A stretch of 24,054 nt of DNA from the IMG/VR virus record IMGVR_UViG_3300031862_000043, positions 1-24,054 of that record; one strand, 5' to 3'. Positions 5,776-12,757 of this stretch are shown here, piece by piece; positions within the stretch are counted from its first letter, which is position 1, and each line of letters opens with the position of its first letter. Source of the DNA: a virus. The notes below the pieces were generated by a model, which was not told the DNA's origin, searched no databases, and worked only from the letters and a program-made list of their open reading frames with translations. The position numbers and the translations under genes are program-made.

Positions 5776-6381
5776 ATGATAGATTGCAGATCAAGAAAGC
5801 AACGAGAATATGATGAGGAAGCCGGTTATGAGGGCGTAGGGGCGGTCGCTCAGGAGGATAGGCGTAGAGGTGTTCCTCGCTCGGATATAGAAAGGGTAGC
5901 CAAGCATTATGGTATCAGCCTAGAAGAGGCACAATATTGGCTCACTATACATCCTGTTGAGGAACTATTGCCAGAGCGAGGAGCTGGAATAGAAAGGGGC
6001 ACAGCAGCAGCATTGCCCTCAGTATTTGAGAAAGCATTTGCCGTGCCTGCTCTGGCCAATCCAAGATTGGTGCCCTTTGACACCGTTCCCTCTCCCTATA
6101 TTGATATTAAGCCTACCAGTTTTAGACCCAGTGATAGAATTGACCTTGCCGTAGAATACAAAGCGTCCAACGATGAGGAAAGTGCGTGGCAGACCTGTGT
6201 GGTAGTTAAAATGGGGACAACAAAGCTAGTTAAGGAAAGACAGCACCACTATCAGATGCACCCTGATAAATCTCACGCTGACTGTGATACTGGAATGAGT
6301 ATGCCATCAACCCCAGTTACCCTTGAAGTTGAAGTCTGGGCACACCCTGATGAGTTGGAAACAAGCTGGCCGGATCCATAA
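5776..6381 (+). CDS. Hypothetical protein with helical N-domain and beta C-domain
   Basis: 201 residues. Residues 25-65 look like a small helical unit (VPRSDIERVAKHYGISLEEA, then YWLTIHPVEELLPERG). That unit resembles an HTH-like segment I associate with uncultured phage proteins. The C-terminal 90 residues are beta-rich, probably an immunoglobulin-like sandwich related to those of the next gene. No signal peptide or membrane span is evident. GAGGGGG lies five bases before the ATG at 5776. It ends eight bases before the next gene, so the two products may work together. Confidence 0.7.
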   Translation: MIDCRSRKQREYDEEAGYEGVGAVAQEDRRRGVPRSDIERVAKHYGISLEEAQYWLTIHPVEELLPERGAGIERGTAAALPSVFEKAFAVPALANPRLVPFDTVPSPYIDIKPTSFRPSDRIDLAVEYKASNDEESAWQTCVVVKMGTTKLVKERQHHYQMHPDKSHADCDTGMSMPSTPVTLEVEVWAHPDELETSWPDP

Positions 6382-6389
6382 GGAGTAAA

Positions 6390-7511
6390 ATGCCTGCTGT
6401 AGATTTAGCAATATCGCCTCCCTCTGATCCATTATTGGAGGCAGATTTGATGTTACAGACTCTAGAGGGGCGGCTAGGCACAAAGGAAAAACCATCGGTT
6501 GAGTGGAATGGAGCGTTTGGTGCTCCTATCATTAGCCCTCCTCCATGCTCAGTTGGCTCATTAGCTAGCGTGGCACTTGGTGCCTATACCGAAATAACCC
6601 AAATCACCGCTCCCCCCAGTGCCACCGCAGGTCAGTCTGTGACCATTGAGGCTACAGTCAAGAATTTGCATACCGCCAATATATATATTGCGGTCACGGG
6701 TCTTTATGATACTGCCGAGCTTCGTTTTACTCCCGAATATGCTATCGTGGAGCCTGGGGCAAACCATACATTCAGGGTATCTTTTACCATGCCTAATCAT
6801 AATGTTGAAGTTTGGGCATTCAGTCATTACTGGACAGGCACTGACTGGTATCAGGACGACCAGGATTCTGTTGATATTGCACTAGCTGTAGCATGGGCAA
6901 AACTTGCCACCAAAACTGTTACCATCACTCCAATAACATGGCAGAAGTTAGCCACCAAAACTGTTACCATCACTCCTGCAGAGGTGCCACCTGCAGAGTG
7001 GGTTAAGCTGGCTAGTAAGACAATTACTCTAACTCCAGCTGAAGTCCCTATTCCTGAGTATAAGCTGGTTCAGCACACTGAGTATCCTCGTGGTAAAACT
7101 TTTGTTGGTACGGCATCACAGTGCACCTTTACTTTTAAGCTCTTCCCCGAGCAGATACCGGGGGCTGGCTGGCTTGGTATAAAAGTTGCTACTGCCTTTG
7201 CTGATAAAGTGGTTGATAAGGGTTCGGAGATGCTTGACCTGAAAATCTATGAAGATACCTCACCAATGCTCTGGACAAACTATATGGTGATAGCTACCTG
7301 TATTGAGACATCACCGTTCCCCTGGGCAGTGGTTATACCTCTAATACTGGCCATCCTCTTTATAGTAGCTATTACTTTTCTGATTAAAGAGGTTAAGACC
7401 ATAGATTGGGGGAAACCAGTGGCAGCTATCCCAGTCTTAGCTATATTACTTGGTGTTGGTGCACTAGCCGGGATTGGTCTCGCCGCGGCAGCAGCCAAGA
7501 AAAGGAGGTGA
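6390..7511 (+). CDS. CARDB-like surface protein with C-terminal membrane anchor
   Basis: 373 residues. After a variable N-terminus, residues about 68-165 look like a CARDB/immunoglobulin-type sandwich (PPSATAGQSVTIEATVKN ... EPGANHTFRVSF). Three short tandem repeats of W-x-KLA(T/S)KT(V/I)T(I/L)TP follow, then another beta domain. Two hydrophobic helices end the protein (about 312-331 and 344-366), with a KKRR tail. AAGGAG precedes the ATG. The product is probably displayed on a membrane or envelope. There is no N-terminal signal, so topology would depend on the C-terminal helices. It closes the 4995-7511 group before a new promoter. Confidence 0.75.
   Translation: MPAVDLAISPPSDPLLEADLMLQTLEGRLGTKEKPSVEWNGAFGAPIISPPPCSVGSLASVALGAYTEITQITAPPSATAGQSVTIEATVKNLHTANIYIAVTGLYDTAELRFTPEYAIVEPGANHTFRVSFTMPNHNVEVWAFSHYWTGTDWYQDDQDSVDIALAVAWAKLATKTVTITPITWQKLATKTVTITPAEVPPAEWVKLASKTITLTPAEVPIPEYKLVQHTEYPRGKTFVGTASQCTFTFKLFPEQIPGAGWLGIKVATAFADKVVDKGSEMLDLKIYEDTSPMLWTNYMVIATCIETSPFPWAVVIPLILAILFIVAITFLIKEVKTIDWGKPVAAIPVLAILLGVGALAGIGLAAAAAKKRR
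6906..6976 (+). repeat. Intragenic direct repeats, 45-bp period
   Basis: A 26-base sequence (gccaccaaaactgttaccat plus cactcc) occurs identically at 6906-6931 and 6951-6976. A diverged third copy begins near 7008. They encode the KLATKTVTITP repeats of the surface protein. The identity of the first two at silent sites indicates a recent duplication or gene conversion. Confidence 0.9.
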
Positions 7512-7527
7512 TTTTTATAGAAAGGGC

Positions 7528-7556
7528 TTGACAAATTTGTAAACTAACTCTACACT
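7528..7556 (+). promoter_or_regulatory. Strong promoter before the virion gene block
   Basis: TTGACA (7528-7533), a 17-base spacer and TACACT (7551-7556) repeat the hexamers and spacing of the leftward promoter at 2650-2678. The start should be near 7563, eight bases before the first of two tandem hairpins. No ORF lies between this promoter and the gene at 7761. Confidence 0.8.
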
Positions 7557-7570
7557 AATTAAAGAGGCAT

Positions 7571-7625
7571 AAAAAGCGGGAAGAACCTGAGCTACTAAAA
7601 GTTCAGCTTCCCGCTTTTTCTTTTA
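7571..7625 (+). terminator. Terminator or attenuator in leader
   Basis: AAAAAGCGGGAAG (7571-7583) pairs perfectly with CTTCCCGCTTTTT (7607-7619). The loop can form a second short stem (CTGA/TCAG), and CTTTTA follows. It is a strong, bidirectional-looking terminator. It lies at +8 to about +57 of the promoter at 7528-7556, so it could abort a short RNA unless read through. Confidence 0.85.
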
Positions 7626-7663
7626 GCAGTCGGTTCTTCCCCTCCTAGTGGTCGAGCTAGGTC

Positions 7664-7725
7664 AAAGGGGCGTAGCACTCTCGGGTAGAGAGTTAGGAGA
7701 AGGCTACGCCCCTTTCCCTTTTTAT
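7664..7725 (+). terminator. Second leader hairpin with GGGGCGTAGC stem
   Basis: AAAGGGGCGTAGC (7664-7676) and GCTACGCCCCTTT (7703-7715) are perfect 13-bp arms. Inside them ACTCTC (7677-7682) pairs with GAGAGT (7688-7693), stacking on the main stem. CCCTTTTTA follows. It shares the GGGGCGTAG stem with 1093-1134 and 4944-4973. It is a terminator or a structured leader element before the gene at 7761. Confidence 0.85.
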
Positions 7726-7760
7726 CCGGGAGTGCTTGCCCGGAAAAAGGAGGTACTAAC

Positions 7761-8210
7761 ATGGCAGAATGGGTAAAGGCTGTGACCGATGTAGGCGTCG
7801 GCGGTGGCGCTGGTGTTGTTGACCAGCTATTGCAGAATCAGGATGAGAAGAGGGAAGCTGAGGCAACTACAGCTGGTAAGAAGTTCGGCATAATGTCTCA
7901 ATATGGGACCTACTATAACTACGGTGTCCCAATTCTCGCCATTTTTGCGACTGCCCTTGGCTTCCTGAAGGGAGACTGGGCAACCAGAGCGGTTGTTGCT
8001 GGCTCACAGTTAGCTGGTAGGAAGGTAACCAAGCAGGTTACCAAGCCAAAGGCAACTGCCTGGACACGCTGGTCACCAAGCCGAGAGCAAGAAGCGGCTC
8101 GCCAGAGGCAACTGGCTGAAGCTAGAGCCAGGGAAGCTAGAGCCCAACTGGGGGGACCAGTTTCACCAGTAAATATTCCCATTGTCGTTGATGAAGCTGT
8201 ACTCGTATAA
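7761..8210 (+). CDS. Small membrane protein with basic coiled-coil tail
   Basis: 149 residues. The N-terminus is Gly-rich (GVGGGAGVVDQLL). A likely membrane span lies at residues 54-69 (YGVPILAIFATALGFL), with a second, weaker hydrophobic patch at 73-84. A Lys/Arg-rich helix at about 105-130 (REQEAARQRQLAEARAREAR) and a hydrophobic C-terminal strand follow. AAAAAGGAGG precedes the ATG. It is the first gene after the strong 7528 promoter and directly precedes the candidate capsid-type genes. A virion membrane protein or an internal protein touching nucleic acid is plausible, but no family is recognised. Confidence 0.75.
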   Translation: MAEWVKAVTDVGVGGGAGVVDQLLQNQDEKREAEATTAGKKFGIMSQYGTYYNYGVPILAIFATALGFLKGDWATRAVVAGSQLAGRKVTKQVTKPKATAWTRWSPSREQEAARQRQLAEARAREARAQLGGPVSPVNIPIVVDEAVLV

Positions 8211-8261
8211 AAGTCTGGTTGGTTCGCTGGTAATCCCGGACCGACCTAAAGGAGGAAAACA

Positions 8262-9017
8262 ATGCAGAGACTACGAAACCTAAATCTTACCCCAACATCT
8301 GATGACCCAAAGCTGGACGTAAACCCTTGCACCAGGCCACAAGTCACTCTCTATAAGGAGACCATGACACTCGGCCCACTTGATGCTGAGGAGCTTGAGG
8401 TTTTTAAGGCTCAATTTGGTGGTCTATTGGCGGCACCCAGTAGCGATGAGAGAAAGCTAATGCTTGACCGCCTCAGCGTCTATGTAATCGGCCTGAGAGC
8501 CATTAAGCATGAGCTTAATGACATCAAGTTCAGAGGTATCAACCCTGAGGATACCGAGCTTGGCTTCAGTTTTATCCGCCCGATGTTTACCATTGCCGGG
8601 GTTGTCGCCGTCCCACGCACCTATAGGACAAACTGGCTTCAGGCTCTGACCCCAGTCTGGGCTGACTGGCTCTGGGAGGGTGCTGGTGCTGCCTTTACGC
8701 TGGGTAACAGCTTCGGGCTGGTAATCACCCACCTCAAGAGCTTGGTAACACCCGCACCGTTTATGACAGAGTGCAGATTCCAGGTAGGCCGCACCGGCGT
8801 CCTGATTCCTTTTGATGTCAGGATGCTGGCAGTCGCTGATACCGAGAATATGACCTCTATTGTCCCCATTCCATCAATGATACTAAAGCCCAGTTCCACG
8901 CTTTATGCCAGAGCAAGATCAGATGTGAACGGGACGGATAATGTTCCACTCGGTGGACTAGCAATTGGGCTGGGTAGAGTTCTCAGGCATGAAACCGGTA
9001 TTTTGGCTGGTTGGTAA
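8262..9017 (+). CDS. Candidate structural (capsid-type) protein
   Basis: 251 residues, no signal peptide. The N-terminal third includes a charged helical section (LGPLDAEELEVFKAQFGGLL). The remainder is beta-rich, ending with a motif like LYARARSDVNGTDNVPLGGL and a short tail. It contains VVAVPRTYRTNW, similar to VLAVPRTITDDV in the next gene, a hint of shared fold. AAAGGAGG precedes the ATG. Being first in a run of beta-rich genes with strong ribosome sites makes it a candidate major structural protein. No HK97 or known capsid signature is visible by eye, so this is an inference. Confidence 0.6.
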   Translation: MQRLRNLNLTPTSDDPKLDVNPCTRPQVTLYKETMTLGPLDAEELEVFKAQFGGLLAAPSSDERKLMLDRLSVYVIGLRAIKHELNDIKFRGINPEDTELGFSFIRPMFTIAGVVAVPRTYRTNWLQALTPVWADWLWEGAGAAFTLGNSFGLVITHLKSLVTPAPFMTECRFQVGRTGVLIPFDVRMLAVADTENMTSIVPIPSMILKPSSTLYARARSDVNGTDNVPLGGLAIGLGRVLRHETGILAGW

Positions 9018-9057
9018 TCCTAAAATAGAATAATAGGGGGGAGGATATTCTCCCCCC
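9003..9057 (+). promoter_or_regulatory. Candidate promoter followed by 5'-terminal hairpin
   Basis: TTGGCT (9003-9008), 17 bases and TAGAAT (9026-9031) suggest a start near 9038. GGGGGGAG (9036-9043) pairs with CTCCCCCC (9050-9057) around six bases, so the RNA would begin with an eight-base-pair GC stem. No T-run follows, so a terminator is unlikely. It lies between two candidate virion genes and may set their ratio or protect the 5' end. Confidence 0.45.
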
Positions 9058-9102
9058 TGACGCCTATACCCAGGAATCCCAAATAGAAAGGAGGCGAGGG
9101 GT

Positions 9103-9795
9103 ATGGATGTAAGTCTTTTAAAAACAAGCCACGAGGATTTATTCCTAGACCAGGGTCATTTGCTGGCTCTTGGCTTCTTTGAGGGCTGGGCCTGTTTTCG
9201 TATCACACATAAGGAGTGGGCAAACCTCAATCCCTGGTCTCTTGGTGCCGTTGCTGCTGGTGGCAACTTGGCTGCCTATAACGAAGTCCAGGATGCTAAT
9301 AGTCGTCACTACCTTCAGCCGCATGATGAGGCTCTAATTTATCATAGCTTCTGGGGAGTAACGCCTGTCAGGGCACGAATCTTCGTGCAGTATCCTCCCC
9401 AGTCCGATATTGGTAGCGTATTGGCTGTACCACGGACTATAACTGATGACGTTGGATATATTGATGGCGAGAAAAGCCCGTTTGAAGGCCCGTTCTCAAT
9501 TGCTACCGAGATGATAACCATCAAAGAGAAGTATCCTCAATATCAGGTCTACAATCCACTAGGTGATGCAATGGACAATGTGATGCTTAACTTCGACCAG
9601 ATGCACTATAGGTACATCATCATCAAGAATAGAGACCTGATAAAGAGTATGCTTATTGGCACAACGCGGGCAAAGAAATATACGATGGGTCCGACCTGGC
9701 CAAATGCAACAACTATTCCTGATTATCTCAAAAAGGCAGTTGGTGCTGACCTACTAAAATATAGCCTTGATGTGATGGCAGAGGGAGGTAGCTAA
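9103..9795 (+). CDS. Candidate structural protein
   Basis: 230 residues, soluble and beta-rich, with many aromatic residues (GFFEGWACFRITHKEWANLN; YHSFWGVTPVRARIFVQYPP). It shares the short VLAVPRT motif with the preceding gene. AAAGGAGG lies before the ATG, and the stop overlaps the next start as TAATG. Together with the 251- and 117-residue neighbours it could form a capsid or penton/spike set of beta-barrel proteins. This rests on gene order and beta content, not on a recognised family. Confidence 0.6.
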   Translation: MDVSLLKTSHEDLFLDQGHLLALGFFEGWACFRITHKEWANLNPWSLGAVAAGGNLAAYNEVQDANSRHYLQPHDEALIYHSFWGVTPVRARIFVQYPPQSDIGSVLAVPRTITDDVGYIDGEKSPFEGPFSIATEMITIKEKYPQYQVYNPLGDAMDNVMLNFDQMHYRYIIIKNRDLIKSMLIGTTRAKKYTMGPTWPNATTIPDYLKKAVGADLLKYSLDVMAEGGS

Positions 9796-10148
9796 TGCCA
9801 GATAAGAAAGCATTAAATTCAGCGTTAGGTACCATTACCAATGCTGTTGGTGGTGTTGCCTTCGGCTCTCATGTTCCGGCTAACATGAGGCGATATATCT
9901 ATAAGATAAAGACCGCCAACCAGTTTGCTGGAGCCAATCAGTTGCAGTTTGGTCACCAGACTGCCGTTCCTGCCAATGTCGTCCTTGACTACATAGACCA
10001 CGCTGTTATACATGATATGTGGAACGACCCTGATGAGGTAAAAGAGGATTCACTCCCAATCTACATCATACCAGCAGGGTCGCAACCTTGGGGTATCACA
10101 GATAATGGGAATTGCTATGTCTATATTGAATATGAGGATGCACCATAA
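9795..10148 (+). CDS. Small beta-rich candidate structural protein
   Basis: 117 residues, no membrane segment. Alternating hydrophobic strands (MRRYIYKIKTAN, PANVVLDYIDHAVIHDMW, CYVYIEYEDAP) suggest a single beta-sandwich or jelly-roll-like domain. The ATG at 9795 overlaps the preceding stop (TAATG), and GGGAGG precedes it, so the two products are probably made in a set ratio. The function is not recognised; a minor capsid or cement role is an inference. Confidence 0.65.
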   Translation: MPDKKALNSALGTITNAVGGVAFGSHVPANMRRYIYKIKTANQFAGANQLQFGHQTAVPANVVLDYIDHAVIHDMWNDPDEVKEDSLPIYIIPAGSQPWGITDNGNCYVYIEYEDAP

Positions 10149-10290
10149 TAAATAGAAGGAGGTGACGCCACAAAAAGAAGTGAGCAAGTTCGGGCTTGGT
10201 AAATCTTTATGCCAAAGCCTGTAGTACCCGGCTAGGGGGAAACTAATATGCTCCCTGAAAGGATTGGGGGAATAGCTCAAAAGGAGAAAC
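10149..10290 (+). other. Intergenic leader with orphan ribosome site and hairpin
   Basis: AAGGAGGTGA at 10156-10165 is a near-perfect anti-SD match, but no start codon stands at normal spacing behind it. GGCTTGG (10193-10199) can pair with CCAAAGCC (10212-10219) with one bulged A. The only frames are very short (15-23 codons). The next gene has its own AAAAGGAG at 10280. This may be the remnant of a gene or a regulatory leader. Confidence 0.4.
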
Positions 10291-11010
10291 ATGAAAAAGA
10301 TAGGATTCATAGCGGGTAGTAGAATAAAGAAATGGGGGGACTGGGAGCCGTCCTTAGTGGACACTGTGTATGAACAGGATGACTTCCTGGGTGACATACT
10401 CAAGGACGAGTGGGGTTTATTCCTTGGTGCTGGTTGCGCTGGCGCCATTGTAGCTTTACCGAACGGAACTGTCGTTCTTACCACCGTTGCTGGTGATAAC
10501 CTGTTTTCCCAGCTATCCCATCAGCTAAACTTCTCTGCAACGCACATGGCTGGTATTGAGGCCAGGGTAGCACTGGATGTCATTACTAACTGCACCATTG
10601 AGGTCGGTTTTAATGATGCCCTGACAGAAGCTCAAGGTAGAGCCTTTGATGACTACGAGCTAACCGGAGGTCTACCAACCCCAGTTGCTGCAAATGCAGC
10701 AATCGTCGGTTTTGACCCAACTGATAGTCCCCTCCATCCTCATCTGACTGGAGTTAGCGCAATAGCTGGCGCAGGTTTTGCCGTTAACCTGGGTGTTGAC
10801 CCTATAGCTGCAACCTTCATAAGGCTTGGAGTCCAGCTAGATGTGCTCGGGAACGCCTACTACTACGTGAATGGTGCTCTGTTAGGAACACGGTTACTCG
10901 CCATAACACCGGCTACACCTCTTACCCCTTGGTTAGCCATTAGCAATAAGGCAGGCGCCATAGCACGCAACCTGACCATTGACTATGTTAAGTTCTGGCA
11001 GAACCGTTAA
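10291..11010 (+). CDS. Beta-sandwich virion-associated protein
   Basis: 239 residues. After a short polar N-terminus the body is beta-rich, of the kind seen in lectin/LamG-like (concanavalin A-like) phage structural proteins: strands such as GIEARVALDVITNCTIEVGF and a closing YYYVNGALLGTRLL, then LTIDYVKFWQNR, where a final strand with a Trp is typical. AAAAGGAGAAAC precedes the ATG at 10291. The family call is by pattern only. Carbohydrate binding or surface decoration would fit. Confidence 0.65.
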   Translation: MKKIGFIAGSRIKKWGDWEPSLVDTVYEQDDFLGDILKDEWGLFLGAGCAGAIVALPNGTVVLTTVAGDNLFSQLSHQLNFSATHMAGIEARVALDVITNCTIEVGFNDALTEAQGRAFDDYELTGGLPTPVAANAAIVGFDPTDSPLHPHLTGVSAIAGAGFAVNLGVDPIAATFIRLGVQLDVLGNAYYYVNGALLGTRLLAITPATPLTPWLAISNKAGAIARNLTIDYVKFWQNR

Positions 11011-11022
11011 AGGAGGTAGCGC

Positions 11023-11433
11023 ATGAGAAGCAAGAGAAGCACTTATGGGAATACCAGGCGCTTTAGTGTTATGGCTACCCTCCCTGGTACTGCAGGTGCT
11101 ACTGCCGCTAACTACGGTAAGTTCTTTGTTGCTGACCGTGTATGCACAGTATTGAAAATCTCCGAGTCCCACGAAGTCGCGGGAACTGATGTTGGTGCCG
11201 TAACATTAACTGTTGAGCGGCTTCAAGGGGTTGAGACGTCAGGGAATGGTGATGACCTTTTGGCGGCACCGATTGACCTCAAGGGGGCAATCAATACCAT
11301 TCAGGCTCCAGCACTAAGTGCAGCGCCTGGTGTCCTGACACTGGCTGTCGGAGACAGGCTTAACCTCGTTGATACTGGAACTTTAACTGCTGTAGCTGGG
11401 GTTTGTGTTACCGTTGATATGGAGGAGGGCTAA
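11023..11433 (+). CDS. Single-module beta-repeat structural protein
   Basis: 136 residues with one copy of a module found twice in the next gene: an N-terminal ...AANYGKFFVADRVCTVLKI, a centre TVERLQGVETSGNGDDLLAA, and an end VGDRLNLVDTGTLTAVAG followed by a final strand VCVTVDMEE. This module resembles a beta-sandwich common in phage virion proteins. AAAGGAGG precedes the ATG. The stop overlaps the next start as TAATG. A decoration or fibre-shaft role is likely by context. Confidence 0.75.
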   Translation: MRSKRSTYGNTRRFSVMATLPGTAGATAANYGKFFVADRVCTVLKISESHEVAGTDVGAVTLTVERLQGVETSGNGDDLLAAPIDLKGAINTIQAPALSAAPGVLTLAVGDRLNLVDTGTLTAVAGVCVTVDMEEG

Positions 11434-12269
11434 TGAGAAGTAAAGTTGCTATGTACGATACCAGAAGAGTTCTAGTTTCTACCCACCTTCCCGATGCTAT
11501 AGCAGGAACGGCAGCTAACTATGGGGTTATGTTCATCTGCCCCGCGGCCACCCGCTTTAAGCTCGTTGGCGCTGAAGAAGTCCACACAGTTGCCGCCGGT
11601 GCTGCTGCTGGCGTCACCTTGGAGAAACTTGAGGCTGGCGAAGCCCCCGATGCTGGTGATGAAATGCTCGCAGCGGCACTTAACCTTCAAGGAGCGGCAG
11701 AAACGCCTCAGTATGGTAGCATCGCTGGAATTGCTGATGCTATAAGAACCCTGGCGAGCGGAGACCGCATCTGTCTCAAGGACTCAGGTAACCCGGCTGC
11801 TGTCAGGAACTGCCAGGTCACCATAGAATTGGAGGAGTTGGCGACTCTAAGGGCAAAAGAATCACCAACAGAAAAAGAGCGGATATTCGCTACGGCAGTG
11901 CTATATGGGGCGCAACCTCAGACTGCGGCGATGTATGACAAGTTCTTCACTGCCAGCAGACCATGCAGAGTGGTTGCTGCCAGGGCAGTTTTTACCACTG
12001 CCAGTGGCGATGCAGCCGGCTTTTGTCAGATTGAGAGACTTCAGGGAGTTGAGGTACCAGGGACGGGCGATAACCTATTAACGAATAATGCCAATGCTGG
12101 TTTTGACCTCAATGGGGTTGCCGAGACGGTGCAGGTAGGTACATTAACTGCTGTCGCTGCCACCTTGGTTCTTGCTAGAGGTGACAGGTTAGCGCTTGAC
12201 CCAGTGGATGCTCATATCGGTGCCACTGCGGGGCTGTGTGTTACCGTAGAGTTGGAAGCCATAGACTGA
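11433..12269 (+). CDS. Two-module beta-repeat structural protein
   Basis: 278 residues made of two copies of the module in the 136-residue neighbour. The first covers about residues 1-135 (ending QVTIELEEL), the second about 150-278 (MYDKFFTASRPCRVVAARAV ... GDRLALDPVDAHIG ... CVTVELEAI). The MRSK start is shared with the upstream gene, which points to tandem gene duplication plus internal fusion. GAGGAGGG precedes the ATG. Three modules in a row would suit a trimeric or elongated virion part. Confidence 0.75.
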   Translation: MRSKVAMYDTRRVLVSTHLPDAIAGTAANYGVMFICPAATRFKLVGAEEVHTVAAGAAAGVTLEKLEAGEAPDAGDEMLAAALNLQGAAETPQYGSIAGIADAIRTLASGDRICLKDSGNPAAVRNCQVTIELEELATLRAKESPTEKERIFATAVLYGAQPQTAAMYDKFFTASRPCRVVAARAVFTTASGDAAGFCQIERLQGVEVPGTGDNLLTNNANAGFDLNGVAETVQVGTLTAVAATLVLARGDRLALDPVDAHIGATAGLCVTVELEAID

Positions 12270-12296
12270 ATCACGAGATAAAGGGCAATGTAGTCT

Positions 12297-12354
12297 AGCA
12301 GCGGGGCTAAGCCCTTTCGCTGCTCAAAGTGAGGGGTAGCCTTAGCTACCCCTC
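12297..12354 (+). terminator. Tandem hairpins between structural genes
   Basis: AGCAGCG (12297-12303) pairs with CGCTGCT (12318-12324), enclosing GGGC/GCCC. Then GAGGGGTAGC (12331-12340) pairs perfectly over 10 bp with GCTACCCCTC (12345-12354) around a CTTA loop. Neither has a real T-run, so they may act as RNA processing or stability elements rather than terminators. The second stem is close to the GGGGCGTAGC stems elsewhere. Confidence 0.7.
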
Positions 12355-12370
12355 TATGTTAGGAGGAGAA

Positions 12371-12757
12371 ATGGTCACAGGACCAAGACCAGGAGAGGCA
12401 CCACTTTTAGTGCCTCCAAAGGAAATTGAGCAGATACCGTTTGCCTATAATCTAACGGTAGCGGGAACTCTTACCTCAGGAGTTGTGCTAACCGAAATTG
12501 CAACATTTGCCGGGTATATCAAGCAGATAGCTCTTCATGTCCCCGATGGTTGTGATGCCCTTGTGGATATAAGAGTAGGTGTTGGGGTTAAGCAGTTCTG
12601 TCCAAGAGAGGGCTATTTATCTCTTAATGACGCTACACCAACATATCCATTTAATATACCTGTTCAGCAGGGCGAGGAAATTTGGGTGGAGATGAGAAAC
12701 ACTGATGGTGGAAATCCCCATAATATCACCGTAACCGTGAGTTTGGAGAGTGCATAA
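12371..12757 (+). CDS. Beta-rich structural protein
   Basis: 128 residues from ATG 12371, chosen because TAGGAGGAGAA lies directly ahead; a longer frame from GTG 12329 would run through a hairpin. The sequence is a likely jelly-roll-type domain: IPFAYNLTVAGTLTSGVVLT, YIKQIALHVPDGCDALVDIR, PFNIPVQQGEEIWVEMRNTD, NITVTVSLESA. This strand pattern (membrane-like 'GTL ... HVPDG') is common in phage baseplate/capsid accessory proteins of unknown role. The stop overlaps the next ATG (TAATG). Confidence 0.7.
   Translation: MVTGPRPGEAPLLVPPKEIEQIPFAYNLTVAGTLTSGVVLTEIATFAGYIKQIALHVPDGCDALVDIRVGVGVKQFCPREGYLSLNDATPTYPFNIPVQQGEEIWVEMRNTDGGNPHNITVTVSLESA

Noticed and set aside
10192-10290. Possible tRNA or tRNA-like fold
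   Set aside because: A hairpin is present, but no T-loop (GGTTCRA) or anticodon arm could be arranged.
12329-12370. Upstream GTG start for the 12371 gene
   Set aside because: It would put the first codons in a perfect hairpin with no ribosome site, whereas ATG 12371 has TAGGAGGAGAA directly ahead.
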